Shown here: positions 44,981-55,831 of the stretch, in pieces
Numbering within the stretch: the stretch's first letter is position 1
Layout: every line of letters begins with the position of its first letter
Assembly (NCBI GenBank): GCA_008000375.1
Contig: SMOI01000046.1
Span: 58,906-122,905 of the forward strand
Length of the DNA stretch: 64,000 nt
DNA from: Poteriospumella lacustris
Taxonomy: Eukaryota; Sar; Chrysophyceae; Chromulinales; Dinobryaceae
Reading direction: 5' to 3'
The notes under the pieces: model-generated
The model's input: the letters and a program-made list of their open reading frames with translations, nothing else
What the model was told of the DNA's origin: nothing
The model's database searches: none
Position numbers and translations under genes: made by a program

Positions 44981-45741
44981 TTTTGAAATGAAAAGGGTTG
45001 ATCGAGAAAGAAATGAAGCAAAAAGATGGTTCTGAAGTTATGTTTGATGGAAATAACGGTATTGGTTCAAATCGATTCTTCGAACAATCCACCAATACAA
45101 ACCCAACAATCAAAACCAAAACACCACCTCACAACCTTACAATAAAGTTCTCAATCTCACAAGACTGAAAACGTGGAGATGACAACCGGTTTCCTTTGTA
45201 TATACCAACGTTGATTTGAAAGGAAGCCCTTCGAAGACTTGAGTCCAAGTGAACGTCCTGTGAGAGACGAGGGCAACGACCACTCTGCAGGGGGCCGGTG
45301 TTTTTTTGCGTTTGACTTTTGATTTTTGACTTTTTTCAAAACCGCTTTCCCGAAAAAAAACGACCAACGATCATCATCGTCGTCATGTCACTCAGTATCG
45401 CCACAAGTAGTTCTGTGTATCATTCATTGTGCACGAAGTAAATCATGAACCCGATAAGATGCAAATGACTATAAACAGATCGAAGCGATCTATCATGAAG
45501 TTTGGAGAAAAATGTGAACAATATGATGATTTGACTTGTGAGGAAGCGGTCCAGTACCAGACGACAAAGGGAGAGAACTCGGGACGACCGTCTTTTTGAA
45601 TTTGCATTTCCCGGAATCCCTGCATAGTCTCTTGGGAGGGAATCTTCTCCGTTGGCGATGCGTTGACTATCATCCGCTTGATTCTTGACGATTGCATGGC
45701 CCACAAACAGAACTTAACAGACCTCCGAGTCAAACAAGACC
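44981..45741. other. Intergenic, divergent, with one doubtful small ORF
   Basis: This 761-base gap lies between cyclin and DHODH starts. It is AT-rich near 45045-45175 and includes the doubtful 84-codon frame at 45443-45697. Confidence 0.45.
45443..45697 (-). CDS. Doubtful small ORF, 84 codons
   Basis: A minus-strand ATG at 45695-45697 opens a frame whose first 50 residues look protein-like (IVNASPTEKIPSQETMQGF, PEFSPFVVWYWT) while the rest looks like read-through into noncoding sequence. It starts only 45 bases from the DHODH ATG on the other strand. It may be the first exon of a spliced gene or chance. Function unknown. Confidence 0.22.
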   Translation of the reverse strand: MQSSRIKRMIVNASPTEKIPSQETMQGFREMQIQKDGRPEFSPFVVWYWTASSQVKSSYCSHFSPNFMIDRFDLFIVICILSGS

Positions 45742-46951
45742 ATGTTATCTACAACAGTCGGTGGAATACCGCTGGAGTGCTGCATTTACAACGCAAGCGG
45801 GCCACGAACAGGGTCGGTGGAGGCACTGCAAAAAATAGGCGAATCAAGTGCGGGTGCAATTTTATCAAAATCAGCAACCCTTGAAGAGCAATCAGGAAAC
45901 CCCCTTCCTCGTTTTGTGAACAAAATTTCGCTTGGGGGAAAGTATACCGATGGATCTTTGAATTCGGAGGGCCTGCCGAACTACGGAATCGACTATTGTA
46001 AGTGTCGGGTTAGTTACTCTGCCTTATGGGGTCTGACAAACGACACCTACACCTTTTTCAGACATCTCGAAGGACACTATCAATAGTGTCACGGCGACTA
46101 CAAAGCCCTATTTCGTGTCCGTGTCGGGCCACACACTGGAGGACAACTTAGAAATGCTGTCGAGAGTGTACGGGACGGAAGGTGTGAGCGGAGTCGAGTT
46201 GAACTTAGCTTGTCCCAACATTCCTGGCAAGCCCATGGTAGCATATGATTACGATCAGTTGGACGCTTGTCTGGCAAAAGTGTGCGCACATCCTCTTCAT
46301 GGCGCCAAGCCGCTCGGTGTGAAGCTGGCGCCATACTTTGACATTCCACACTTCCACCGCGTGGCGGATATTGTCGCCAAATACCCCATTCAATTTATTG
46401 TGTCTGTCAATACGATTCCAAATGGCCTGGTGATCGATTCATCGAATGATTGCGAGGCGATTGCACCCAAGCAAGGATTGGGAGGGTTGGCAGGAGGATT
46501 CATCAAGCACACTGCGCTGGCGAATGTGCGCACACTGTATCAGCTTTTGAAGGACCGGAAACGCGAAGATATTGACATTGTTGGAGTTGGTGGAGTAAGT
46601 AGCGGACGTGATGCATATGAGTTGATCTTGTGCGGAGCGAAAGCTGTCCAAGTGGGAACATGTCACTGGACCGAAGGAGCAGGTTGCTTCAAGCGCATCG
46701 CTGACGAATTGAAAGCCATTATGCAAGAGAAAGGTTACAACTCCATTGAAGAGTTCCGCGGAAAGTTAAAGCCGTACAGCCGACCATCAAGGAAGCCCAC
46801 GTCGTGTGATGCGCAGAATGAAAACGACCCACCGACTGCCGCCACCACGAACAAACCAGAGCGGTCGCCCGGTTTGGATGCCGTTCATAAGATATTGATT
46901 GGACTCATCTTCTTACTACTTGCAGTGATTCTGAAACAAGTAGCAGAGTAA
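45742..46951 (+). CDS. Dihydroorotate dehydrogenase, family 1A type, with C-terminal membrane tail
   Basis: Exons 45742-45997 and 46062-46951 give 381 aa. Oxidises dihydroorotate to orotate in pyrimidine synthesis. Family 1A features are clear: NASGPRT, the loop ELNLACPNIPGKPMVAYD with the catalytic Cys (about 135), NTIPNGLVID, GGLAGGFIKHTALANV and IVGVGGVSSGRDAYELILCG. Family 1A enzymes are normally soluble, about 310 residues, and use fumarate. Here about 70 extra C-terminal residues form a disordered linker followed by a hydrophobic segment (about 357-378, ILIGLIFLLLAVILKQV) ending five residues or so before the stop, a tail-anchor layout. There is no N-terminal membrane helix as in mitochondrial family 2 enzymes. 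Confidence 0.93.
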
Positions 46952-47422
46952 TCTTAATTGTTCATTCGCCAGTTGAACAGACTTGGAGACGTTGTGGAAT
47001 GCTCCCTCTTTTGAGTAGCAACCCTCTTGTGAGTCCGCATCACACTGTCCATCGCAAGGGGAAGCCCTTGTGGTAAGCGGGAAGGCTGTATGTACATATA
47101 GACCTTCCCGCGTTACCACTGGGGGCTTTCCCCTTGTTAGTCCCAGCTGGCACTGCTGGTTTGCGAATATTCAACGCAGAGTCTTCTGAGCCCTCCGAGG
47201 CGTCGTCGTCCGCTGGCACGGGAATGGTCCACGCACGGGAATGGTTGCGTGCCCCCTGTTAGGCCCAGGGGAAGAGGGGCTGTGTTGTTTGAAAGACTTT
47301 TCGTATTGGACCTTTTGAAGCTACTACATCTCAGAGTATTCAAAGAAGACAAACCAATCAAATCCTGTCCTCGTCAAAAAGTACTCATGAACAACCGACA
47401 GACTGTTACATGTTCTACACAA
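46952..47422. other. Intergenic, convergent, holding palindromic repeat copy C
   Basis: This 471-base gap lies between the ends of DHODH and a mitochondrial-type coiled-coil gene. It contains the repeat at 47055-47145 and nothing else supported. Confidence 0.55.
47055..47145 (+). repeat. Palindromic repeat family, copy C (most complete)
   Basis: The left arm starts CAAGGGGAAGCCC and continues TGGTAAGCGGGAAGG; the centre is TATGTACATATA; the right arm is CCTTCCCGCGTTACCACTGG and ends GGGCTTTCCCCTTG. The flank TTAGTCCCA follows directly. Nearly the whole 82 bases form one hairpin. Confidence 0.88.
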
Positions 47423-48459
47423 CTAAGTGGCAGAACCCTTTTGAGAGGCCGACAGCTTCAGTACAGGAGTCTTCATGGGCTTGGTAACAGGACTTGTTAT
47501 CTCCCACACACTACCTGCCGCAGGGCAAGGATTGTAAGCTTCCAACACATTCAACAAGTCTGTCTTGATTCTCACGGCCGCCAAAGCCAGTTGCTTTTCT
47601 TCTTCATCGCTTCTCACGTCTGCTTCCGAAGCCTCAGCGGCGTCTTCGCCCGTCAGTACGTCAAGCCATTCATCTTTGGTCATGGCGGGCCTGCAACCAT
47701 GGGCGCCGAAATCCCCACAATCTTTGAGGTAGCTGATCATGGCCAAATGATCCGCCGACAAACCGCGGGCGGAGAGAATTTTCGACAACTGCGCAGTGAC
47801 TTTTGGATCAGCCGTTTTCGAGATTTCGGCAAAATTATAGTTTCCCCATCTGAATGTTGTTTTCGAGCCACCCACCGCCTCCAGACAAATGTGGGCCTCA
47901 AGAATTCTGACAGCTTCGCTAACAGTGATTGGTCTATCACGTGCCTCAAGTTCAGTAATTCTCTTCTCATAATCATCCAGTTTGTTTCTCAACATCTCAT
48001 TTTCAGATTTCAAAAACAAGTTCTCCTTCTGAAGTTCTTCTACCGTGTGACGCAGATTCTCGTTCTGTTCGACCAACAAATGAGCTTCGGTAGCCTTGGC
48101 AAGAAAGTCTCCGTTCTTTTCAGTGAGTCTCCCCACCTCGCTTGACAACTCCGTTAACTGTTTAGTGATGGCCTCATTCACCAGTTTTAATCGCACATTT
48201 TCAGCCCTCAGTTCAGGAATTACCACATCTGGAGACGCAGCAGGAGATTGAGTGCCCATGAATCTCACAGAAGCAGGAGCGAACTTCACAGCGCGAGCAG
48301 GAGCAACTGAAGAAGGAAAATAAGACAGAAAACCAACAACAATCGACCAAACAGGAATGTAACAAAAAGGTCAGGATCGCCGGGAAATGACAACGGAACA
48401 TCATAAAGCGCGAGCTACTCACCTTGCTCGGTGACTCTCAACAAGGATCTGGCCAACAT
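47423..48459 (-). CDS. Mitochondrial-type coiled-coil protein of unknown function
   Basis: Exons, complement: 48459-48423 and 48306-47423, giving 306 aa. The short first exon plus the start of exon 2 encode a basic presequence without acids apart from one Glu (MLARSLLRVTEQVAPARAVK), typical of mitochondrial targeting. A long coiled coil fills about 45-135 (Leu/Glu/Lys/Asn heptads). The C-terminal half is globular-looking: ITVSEAVRILEAHICLEAVG, SKTTFRWGNYNF and LKDCGDFGAHGCRPAMTKDEW. No family recognised. It lies between palindromic repeat copies C and D, as the small gene at 28544 lies between A and B. Confidence 0.78.
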
Positions 48460-48954
48460 TTTTCTCAAATAGGGGTTCTGGTAGTTACCGTATGATTTGC
48501 TGCTTCGTACTCAACGTTGCAACAATCGAAGCTCACAATAGCAGCAGAGTGTGGCAATAATTTCCACATCGAATGCTGCTGCTGATAAACTAGGACGAGG
48601 GGACCGGAAGGTGAGACACTGCGCACTGACTGCGACACAAGAGAGCGTTTCATTTCCCGGCTCCACCAGGAAGCAGTATCTATAAGAACTGCTTCTCAAG
48701 CTGGTCCTGGTACACGCCCGTTCCGCTACGAGAGACCTGTAATGATAGGATATTGCCCATCACAAGGGGAAGCCCCCGTGGTAAGCGGGAAGGCTATATG
48801 TACATATAGACCTTCCCGCGGGGGGCTTTCCCCTTGTTAGTCCCACACACCTCCTCAGTGACTTAGTCGGTATTGCCTCCAGTGATAAATCAGTAAACGA
48901 GAAAATGAATTAGTTAAAAGGTGGCAAAAAATGCAACAGCTGTTCGCGGTTGCG
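48460..48954. other. Intergenic holding palindromic repeat copy D
   Basis: This 495-base gap lies between two minus-strand genes and contains the repeat at 48762-48845. Nothing else is supported. Confidence 0.55.
48762..48845 (+). repeat. Palindromic repeat family, copy D
   Basis: The left arm starts ACAAGGGGAAGCCCCCGTGG then TAAGCGGGAAGG; the centre is TATATGTACATATA; the right arm is CCTTCCCGCG then GGGGGCTTTCCCCTTGT, followed by TAGTCCCA. Relative to copy C, about eight bases (TTACCACT) are missing from the right arm. Confidence 0.88.
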
Positions 48955-50343
48955 CTACAACTCGTAGGTGGTGTTGTTCATCACGTCGCTGTTAGAGCCC
49001 GCGCCCTTTCCGCGAAATACTGTCATCGGTTCGCCGCTTTCTTCGTAGTTGGACGATTGCGGCATGCTACTGGTGGGATATCCTGCATAAATAGGAGGCG
49101 CAGAGGCTGCAGCAGGTGGGGCAGCCGAAGGTGCTGCGGAGTACGATCCGTGGACACCTCTCGAGCTACCGTTGCGGCGGTAGTCTTCATCTTCCGCACC
49201 GGCAGGAGTCACGTAGCGGTTACGGGGTGCACTTTCATTGACATCTTCATACAAGACTTCATTGATAGCACGGTACAAAGGTTCAGCTCCTTTGGGAGGA
49301 GGGAAATCACCACTCAACAACGCAGAGATGGAAATCTTCTCGCCGTAAAAGGCTCGGTTCACATCAGGTCGAGCCGCAATTCCCGCCGCTTCCAACGACG
49401 CCCCAAAGAACAGACCCTTCGATTGAGCATACGAAAACGCATGTGCTGCTCCCTTGGTACCAGCTGTCACATCGGATTCAATAGAACGACCGATGGGACC
49501 AACAGACACGCCCAACTCGGCACCCACAGACACCTGCGCTTTCGATTTGAACGTGTTCACGGCCTGATCCGTCGACAAAATCAGCATCACTTCCGTGACT
49601 TCGGCACCGATTTGCAAACCCCATCCCAATCCGGTCAGCATCAATGCAGACGGTGCACTCCACCGTCCATCAGGCAGCTTCGACAACACGATGCCAGTAC
49701 CGTATCTGCCAGTGAACATGAATCCTGCCTTGATGATGGTCAAAAACACCACACCTTTCGCGATATCTAACAACTCGCGAGGAATCTTTTCCTCTCCGAG
49801 AGTGTTCTTGAAACTGTACAGCATATTGGTCGCCTTAGCGATTTCGTTTTCCATGTAGAAGTCGATCGCGGGTAGATTGGGCATGACCGAGGAGGACTGG
49901 TTCTGAACAACTGTATCTTGATAGGCCCTATCGAAAAACACGAAAAGAGAGAACACGGATTAGACCCAAACAAGACAGGCAAATGACAAACACTGCCGGG
50001 TGAGCAAAACGTACCGAGAAACTTGCTGACGAAGATCAGGCTGCAAGTCCTTCAGCTGAAACGAACAGGGGTCACATACACGTTGCGGGCAACGCCAATT
50101 GTCTTCATCGGAAATGATATCAGAGGGAAGCTTTGATTGGAACCATTGAAGGCCCTGTGTTGGCGGACGATCGACCAGCTCGTCCTTAGGAATGATCATC
50201 TTGTGACGGGAACAGTCGTGACAAAAGATCAGTCCACACTTTCGACAATGGTGCTTGTATACTTTGTAATCAAAAGTTGCTCTGCATTTGGTGCATTGTG
50301 TGACGGTAGAATCGTCAGCCCAAATAGCTTTGCGAAAACTCAT
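48955..50343 (-). CDS. FYVE zinc finger plus SYLF (Ysc84-like) lipid-binding protein
   Basis: Exons, complement: 50343-50015 and 49927-48955, giving 433 aa. Both domains bind phosphoinositides, so the protein probably works at endosomes or at membrane-actin contacts. The FYVE-type finger (about 7-95) has WADDSTVTQCTKC, YKHHCRKCGLIFCHDC and RVCDPC. The SYLF domain (about 135-315) has IPRELLDIAKGVVFLTIIKA, GRYGTGIVLSKLPDGRWSAP, SALMLTGLGWGLQIGAEVTE, KAQVSVGAELGVSVGPIGR and SYAQSKGLFFGASLEAAGI. The C-terminus is an Ala/Pro/Ser-rich tail. It shares a divergent promoter with the CacyBP-like gene. Confidence 0.93.
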
Positions 50344-50784
50344 ATTGGAAATGTATCACTGGGTCACACGGTCAAGGAGAAAAATCGTGACGCCGCAAAC
50401 AACAACCAAATTGTTCAGTGGATGAAATCTTTTTGGTTCCTTCAAACTTGTCAGTAGATGATTATCGTTGTGATCAATCTGCAAAGCCAGTCTCCCAAAC
50501 CTTATTTTCGCGTGCTATTTTGGTTTGCACCGAGCGAGAGCAGCATCGTCGCGACTGTGAAATTTTTAGCGAAATGAGGAATTCCTCAACTCGTCCAGTG
50601 GTCCCGTAGACAAAGGAACTGTTCTAGAAACGCGCCGAGAATTCTTCTTCCGCGACCCCGACGCGATGATCACCCATTGATTGACCAAGGAAAAGGTGCA
50701 ACTTGGACAAGAACTACCACAATCATTCTGACATCTTCTTTTTGAGATCATCATCTATCTGTGGAAAAGACCACACATCACATC
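50344..50784. other. Intergenic, divergent promoter region
   Basis: This 441-base gap lies between FYVE-SYLF and CacyBP-like starts. No gene is seen. Confidence 0.45.
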
Positions 50785-51531
50785 ATGTCTGGATTCTCAT
50801 CGGTCAACACGGAGCTCCTGCGATTGGAAGTTGCGGAAGCTCAACAACTTCTAGAAACTGCTACTTTCGATGGCATTAAGGCCATCTTGCAAGGTCATGT
50901 CGCTCGTCTTGAGCGTCAAATTCATCATGCAGAGAATCCTGAAGGGACACGATCGATTCCTTCGACCGCCCCTTCGTCGTTGGTGCCTACACCTACCTCA
51001 TCCGCGAAGGTGCACAGTCATAGTCATTCCGGCAAGCCTTTGGGACTGACATTCCATTCCATTGAATCTTTCGCATGGGATCAAGGACCATACAATACCC
51101 CTTCAGTCTCTGTCTTCGTTGATTTGGATGACGTCGGAACCGTCAAGGACAATGTTCGTGTTGTTTTCACTAAGACTGGCTTCGATTTGACCGTCGAAGG
51201 CTTGAATGGAAAGAATTACCGCCTGTTCAAGGATAATTTGGAGAAGGATATTGTGCCAGAGCAAAGTACATTCGTTGTCAAGAAGAACAAAGTCGTCGTC
51301 AAGCTACAGAAGGTGAAGGGAGAGTACTCGTACGATCATTGGACCAACCTGACCTCGAAGAAGAAGCGCGAAGAAGTAGAAGAGAAGAAGAAGGACCCTA
51401 TGGGAGGAATCATGGAGCTGATGAAGGACATGTACGAAGACGGCGACGAGAACATGAAGAAGATCATCGGCGAGGCGATGATGAAGTCACAACGCGGCGA
51501 GCAAGTCACACCCGATAACTTGGGTGTGTAA
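50785..51531 (+). CDS. CacyBP/SIP-like CS-domain protein
   Basis: Intronless, 248 aa. In animals the calcyclin-binding protein links Siah1 to SCF ubiquitin ligases and has an Hsp90-cochaperone-like CS fold. Here an N-terminal helical hairpin (about 8-55, LRLEVAEAQQLLETATFDGI) is followed by a Ser/Thr/Pro linker. The CS domain fills about 88-185 (SIESFAWDQGPYNTPSVSVF, LTVEGLNGKNYRLF, NKVVVKLQKVK), and the C-terminal SGS-like tail is charged (SKKKREEVEEKKKDPMGGIM, LMKDMYEDGDENMKK). The ATG used is the first in frame; the open frame continues upstream without ATG. Confidence 0.9.
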   Translation: MSGFSSVNTELLRLEVAEAQQLLETATFDGIKAILQGHVARLERQIHHAENPEGTRSIPSTAPSSLVPTPTSSAKVHSHSHSGKPLGLTFHSIESFAWDQGPYNTPSVSVFVDLDDVGTVKDNVRVVFTKTGFDLTVEGLNGKNYRLFKDNLEKDIVPEQSTFVVKKNKVVVKLQKVKGEYSYDHWTNLTSKKKREEVEEKKKDPMGGIMELMKDMYEDGDENMKKIIGEAMMKSQRGEQVTPDNLGV

Positions 51532-52394
51532 ACCGCTGCCACGCGCGCTCCGCTCTCTCAGCCCCCTACCCCCTCGAACACCGTTTCTTCTCCCTCGTGA
51601 CGTGGGCTGCTTTGATAGTCATTAGAACTTTTTGTATGTTAATTAGCTGCGCCGTCGTTGAATGGTACATGACAAGGCATTTTCTTTCTTTTTGTTAATC
51701 GCTTTGATTACAACACACAACGGCCTGAGAAGACGCGCGGACCCAGAGGGAGGCGGGTGGCAGCGCGCGCACAGGCAGCTGCTGAGCGATGCTACGACAC
51801 ATACAACGGCCGCTTCAGGACAAGCGGCTCCAACTAAAACAGGCAGTACAGCTCCGTGCGTTGATACGCGACGGGAGGGGAGGGGGCATCAAATGAATAC
51901 AGTAAGGGAGAGACAAAAATGCCGCGCGGTGCGTGGACAGCAGCGCGGGCATGTGTAAGGGACGGGAGAGAGAAGAGACAGAGGAGGGAGACAAGCGTCG
52001 CACCGCTCGCGATGGGGCGATAGACAACAGGCGAAACCAATACCAACGCCAAGCAATGCAAACGAATAAAGAAAAGGAGGGAAAATGAGGGAAGCAAAAG
52101 AGCGCGGCGACCGACACACACAGTCAGGCAGAACGCAAGAGCCGGACGGGGCATCAAATGTATAGGGGGCGGGACGTATGTATGTGCATGCTGAACGAAG
52201 AAACACGGCGATCAACCCACCGAGATGGGGATGGCGGATGGGGGAGAAACCAGAACAAATTTGGTTGACCAGCGAACTCACAGTGCTGGCAACTAACGGC
52301 GGGGAGAGGGACTGGGGAGAAGGGGGCGGGGGAAGGTGGTGGCCGCTTCAGTGGTAATGCGAGAGGAAGTGGGAAAGCCCCATGGATGACGGCT
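51532..52394. other. Long convergent intergenic region, purine-rich on the plus strand
   Basis: This gap of 863 bases lies between the ends of the CacyBP-like and GH81 genes. The plus strand is rich in GGGAGA and GAGAGA runs from about 51720 to 52375. Open frames inside are low-complexity; no gene is supported. Confidence 0.5.
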
Positions 52395-55227
52395 TCACGG
52401 ACTGATCTTCGCACAACAGCCCAGATAGGCACCGTCGTAGTTCGGACAGCACTCGCCAGTCATGCCTATACCACACAACGCACAACGCACAACACACAGG
52501 CATCAGAACCGTTTCAACTCATCAAGTCACGTGACCAACAAACGTACCCAAGGCATCGCAGGCACTGTTGACTGCACACGCGCTCTTCAACGTCATGTTG
52601 CGCCCAGTGGCATTGGCGGTCGACACGGCGGCGAGGTCAAAATTGGTTTGTGGAGGTGGTCGTGAAGCCGCCCAAAAGAGCACATTGGCCCGTGAGTTGC
52701 CAGGTCCGAAGTTGGGCAACGACAACGCCAAGTCCCAGGCGGCGTTCTTGTCTAAAACTGCACGCACAAAAGGATCAAACGCCCGTCCGGACTGCAGGGT
52801 CGCCTCGGTGCGAACGGTGTACTTACTTGCAAGGTCAGCGAGGGTATATGCCCGCCATTCATCCATCGTGGATGTGCCGGTCTGACAACAGCCCAAGAAC
52901 ACGCCGTCGGTGGTAGGGCAACAAGCCCCATCCAGCCCCTGGGCCTTGCACTGTGCGTTCGCACTACACACCGGATCGAGCGCCGGTGTCGCTTTCGCTC
53001 GAGCGGCTAACACAGGGAACTGTTGCTGTACGTAGCTGAGGTCAAACAGGGCAGCGGTCACCGGCGACAGCGGCATCCTACAGGTACACAGACAGACATA
53101 GACACGGGCACAGACAACATTGTCAGAGGACCAACTATCCTCCACCACCGACCGCAGCGATACACGTACATGTTGATGCCGTGGACAAACTCGACGTCGT
53201 TACCAAACCACGTCGATGCCGTCACATCCAACGCGCCGATGTTTCCGACCATTCGCATGGAGGCAAAGACACTGTCGTACAAATCATCGTTCTTCATGTG
53301 CCAATACGTTTGCGTCGCTTGGATTTCCATCGTCAGCATCAACTGCGCAAATCGCTGCAATTCGGTGTTCCCCGTCGCAATGGCGAACAAAAACGCCCCG
53401 TAATACGCATTCACCGCCTACATGAATCGCTCGGCCTTTGTTAGCACACTGCGCCCTAACCTGCATGCACAGACACACCACATCGCGGTGACCTACCTCA
53501 CTGGAGCTCTCCTGCCCCTTGCCATTGCCCTGTTGGAAGATACCACTCGCCCACGAGTGACCGTCAAACAAATCTTTGTGGCGGACAAACGGGAAATCTG
53601 TATCGGTCGCATCGGGGTTGCAGATATCCCGCACGAAGGTATCCAAAGCTGCTTTGTTCGCTTCGTAAAACGGCAGATCCAACTTGGCGAGCACCGCAAT
53701 CGCATTCACGAAATACCCAAATTGGAAATGATGATCGTTGTACCATCCGGCACCAAAATCGGCTACCATATCCGTCAAACCCTGCGCACTCACCAATCCA
53801 CCGTATACTTTGTCATAGACCAGTGGTTCACTGTTCATTCCTTGTAACCACGGGATAATCCATTGTTCCAAGTTCGACAAGGCTTGTTGTCGGGCATCCG
53901 TAATGCCCAAATTGTCTGCAATCAGGGCCAAGCGGGACATGCGTCCCACTTGCTTGCCAAAGGCGTAGATATCCCCGACCATCGTCGTGGGGGTCTTCGT
54001 TTCGTAGAAGAGATATTTGGCGATTTCTTCTAGTTGTGCGTTCGTGAGCTTGTCCTGCAGCGTGTAATACCACCCGACGTTCGTGAGGCTGTACGTCAAC
54101 CGCAAGGAATCTCCTACGATGGGCTTCAGCTTGCCCTTGACACACCAGAGTGGGCTTAACGCTGCTTGTGCCTTTTTCGATTCTGGACTGTCGACGACCG
54201 CGGAGGGCAAGAGCGACACTTGGTGCGGTAGAGCCAACATCAGCAATGGCCCCGTACCCGCACAGACGTACGCAATAGTGACCACGGCTTGTCCTGGCGT
54301 TGGGTAGGAGATCGATACATTGCCTCCCACTGGATAACGTGGGGCGTACGACATCAACAAATTGTACGCCGCATCGGCGTTCTGATTTGGCAACACGGCC
54401 ACTCGCAGCACGCCCTTGATCGGTGCCGCCGCGGTCAGCGTGTTCTCTTTCCACGTGAAGATCACCGTTTCGGAGCAATAAACCAACCATTTCTCGTAGT
54501 TACCAAGTGTCACGATGTATTGTGTGCCTGGACTGTCCTTCATGACCTTCGCGTCGACCGAGACAATTTTCATCAAACCGGCACTGATGACGGGTGTCGC
54601 GTTCTCGTAATACAACGTCACAAACGGCGAACTTTTGACCAACAGCGCTTTGAATTTTCCGTTGTTCGCGGTTTTGTAGGCCATCGTCACGGAAACGTTG
54701 TCGTATGATTCGATGGCGCGGCCGATGTAACTCTGCGCCGCGGACAGCTGCAAATCGTACATGAAGATGTCGTAGATGGCTTCGGACGACACTGACCGCC
54801 GAAACGCTCCATAGGATACCTGTACGCCGATGTCGAGTGCTTTGACGCCGTAAGGATAAACGGCAATGGGCCCATCGCCATTTTTGATGGCTAAATTCGT
54901 CCAAAATGCCCCGGTCGGATACGGCTTTGACACTGCACCCCACAGCGGCGATGGAGATTCACTGTGTGATCCAACTCGATATGGAATACTTTTACTCAGA
55001 GCTGATTGACCGAGACGCTGGAAATAGTGTCGATATCCTAAAGCGCTGACAATTAGCATGGCGATTCCACATACGAAGCAAACGAGAGCATATTGACGAA
55101 TGCTTTGGCTCTTCTTTTCATCAACCGAAGGTGAATCCTGCTCAGCATTGGGTGAGTTTTCAAGGTCTACGATTTTTGTATAACCCGATTTGGACATAAT
55201 CGGCAACCGCGGAAGCTCCACGCTCAT
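52395..55227 (-). CDS. GH81 endo-1,3-beta-glucanase, membrane-anchored, with two C-terminal Cys-rich modules
   Basis: Exons, complement: 55227-53497, 53417-53170, 53077-52548 and 52465-52395, giving 859 aa. Hydrolyses beta-1,3-glucan such as laminarin or callose. A cytosolic N-tail with acidic patch precedes one membrane segment at about 46-64, so it is a type II anchor. The GH81 signature spans DLFDGHSWASGIF then GNGKGQESSSE joined by splicing to AVNAYYGAFL, including the catalytic Glu region. The C-terminus has two related Cys modules: CSANAQCKAQGLDGACCPTT (then FLGCC) and CAVNSACDALGMTGECCP (then YLGCC); the second is completed only by the last short exon. These resemble cell-wall-binding Cys repeats. 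Shares a divergent promoter with PH-PP2C. Confidence 0.92.
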
Positions 55228-55831
55228 GGTGTCGAGATAGCTCTGTCTCTTTCAAGCCAATCAGGAGAAACAAATCCAGTCCGACGTCCTATTCAATTAC
55301 CCAAACATGCACGCTTGCAACAAATTCAACACAAGCTGCATCAATTTCAATCACAGATTTGATTGGATTGGATTTCATGCCCGAAAACATTGCATCGAAC
55401 TCGATGAAGGAAACCTCGTCACAGCAGAGCAGAGGCACAGCAGCAGCAGCAAACCGATGAAAATGCTATACCCAGACCAACCCAGAGTGACCACTGTGGA
55501 GTGTCTGGGCTGGGCATAGGGATAGCAGTGGGGCATCTCCCAGATTCGATTTGCGGCGCGGCGTCACCGCCGCTGCTGCGGTCAGCGCAGCGGTCGTCAC
55601 TCACAACTGCCTGTTGTTGTGGAGAGTCGTTAATTCACCTTCTTGTGCCATCGCTACTATAGTTTCACGCACTAGGCATCCACATTTTATGTGTTTGATA
55701 CGTAGAAGCGTTCCTTCAAGTGAATCTCTCTTTCCTTTCAGGAATAATTTCTCATCTTTCTTTTCATTTTTCGTGATCGGTTCTCGACCACTTGCGTCTC
55801 TCACGTGAATTGATTGGACGGACAACACTGG
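55228..55831. other. Intergenic, divergent promoter region
   Basis: This 604-base gap lies between GH81 and PH-PP2C starts. It has a short GCA run near 55438-55450. No gene is seen. Confidence 0.45.

Noticed and set aside
45063-45078. GGTTCAAATC, resembling a tRNA B box
   Set aside because: No A box at the right distance and no cloverleaf pairing around it.
47249-48145. Plus-strand frame of 298 codons
   Set aside because: Antisense to the coiled-coil gene, whose presequence, splice join and heptads are convincing; the plus frame has no features.
51662-52281. Several frames on both strands in the gap after the CacyBP-like gene
   Set aside because: All are low-complexity and start at non-ATG codons or inside skewed sequence.
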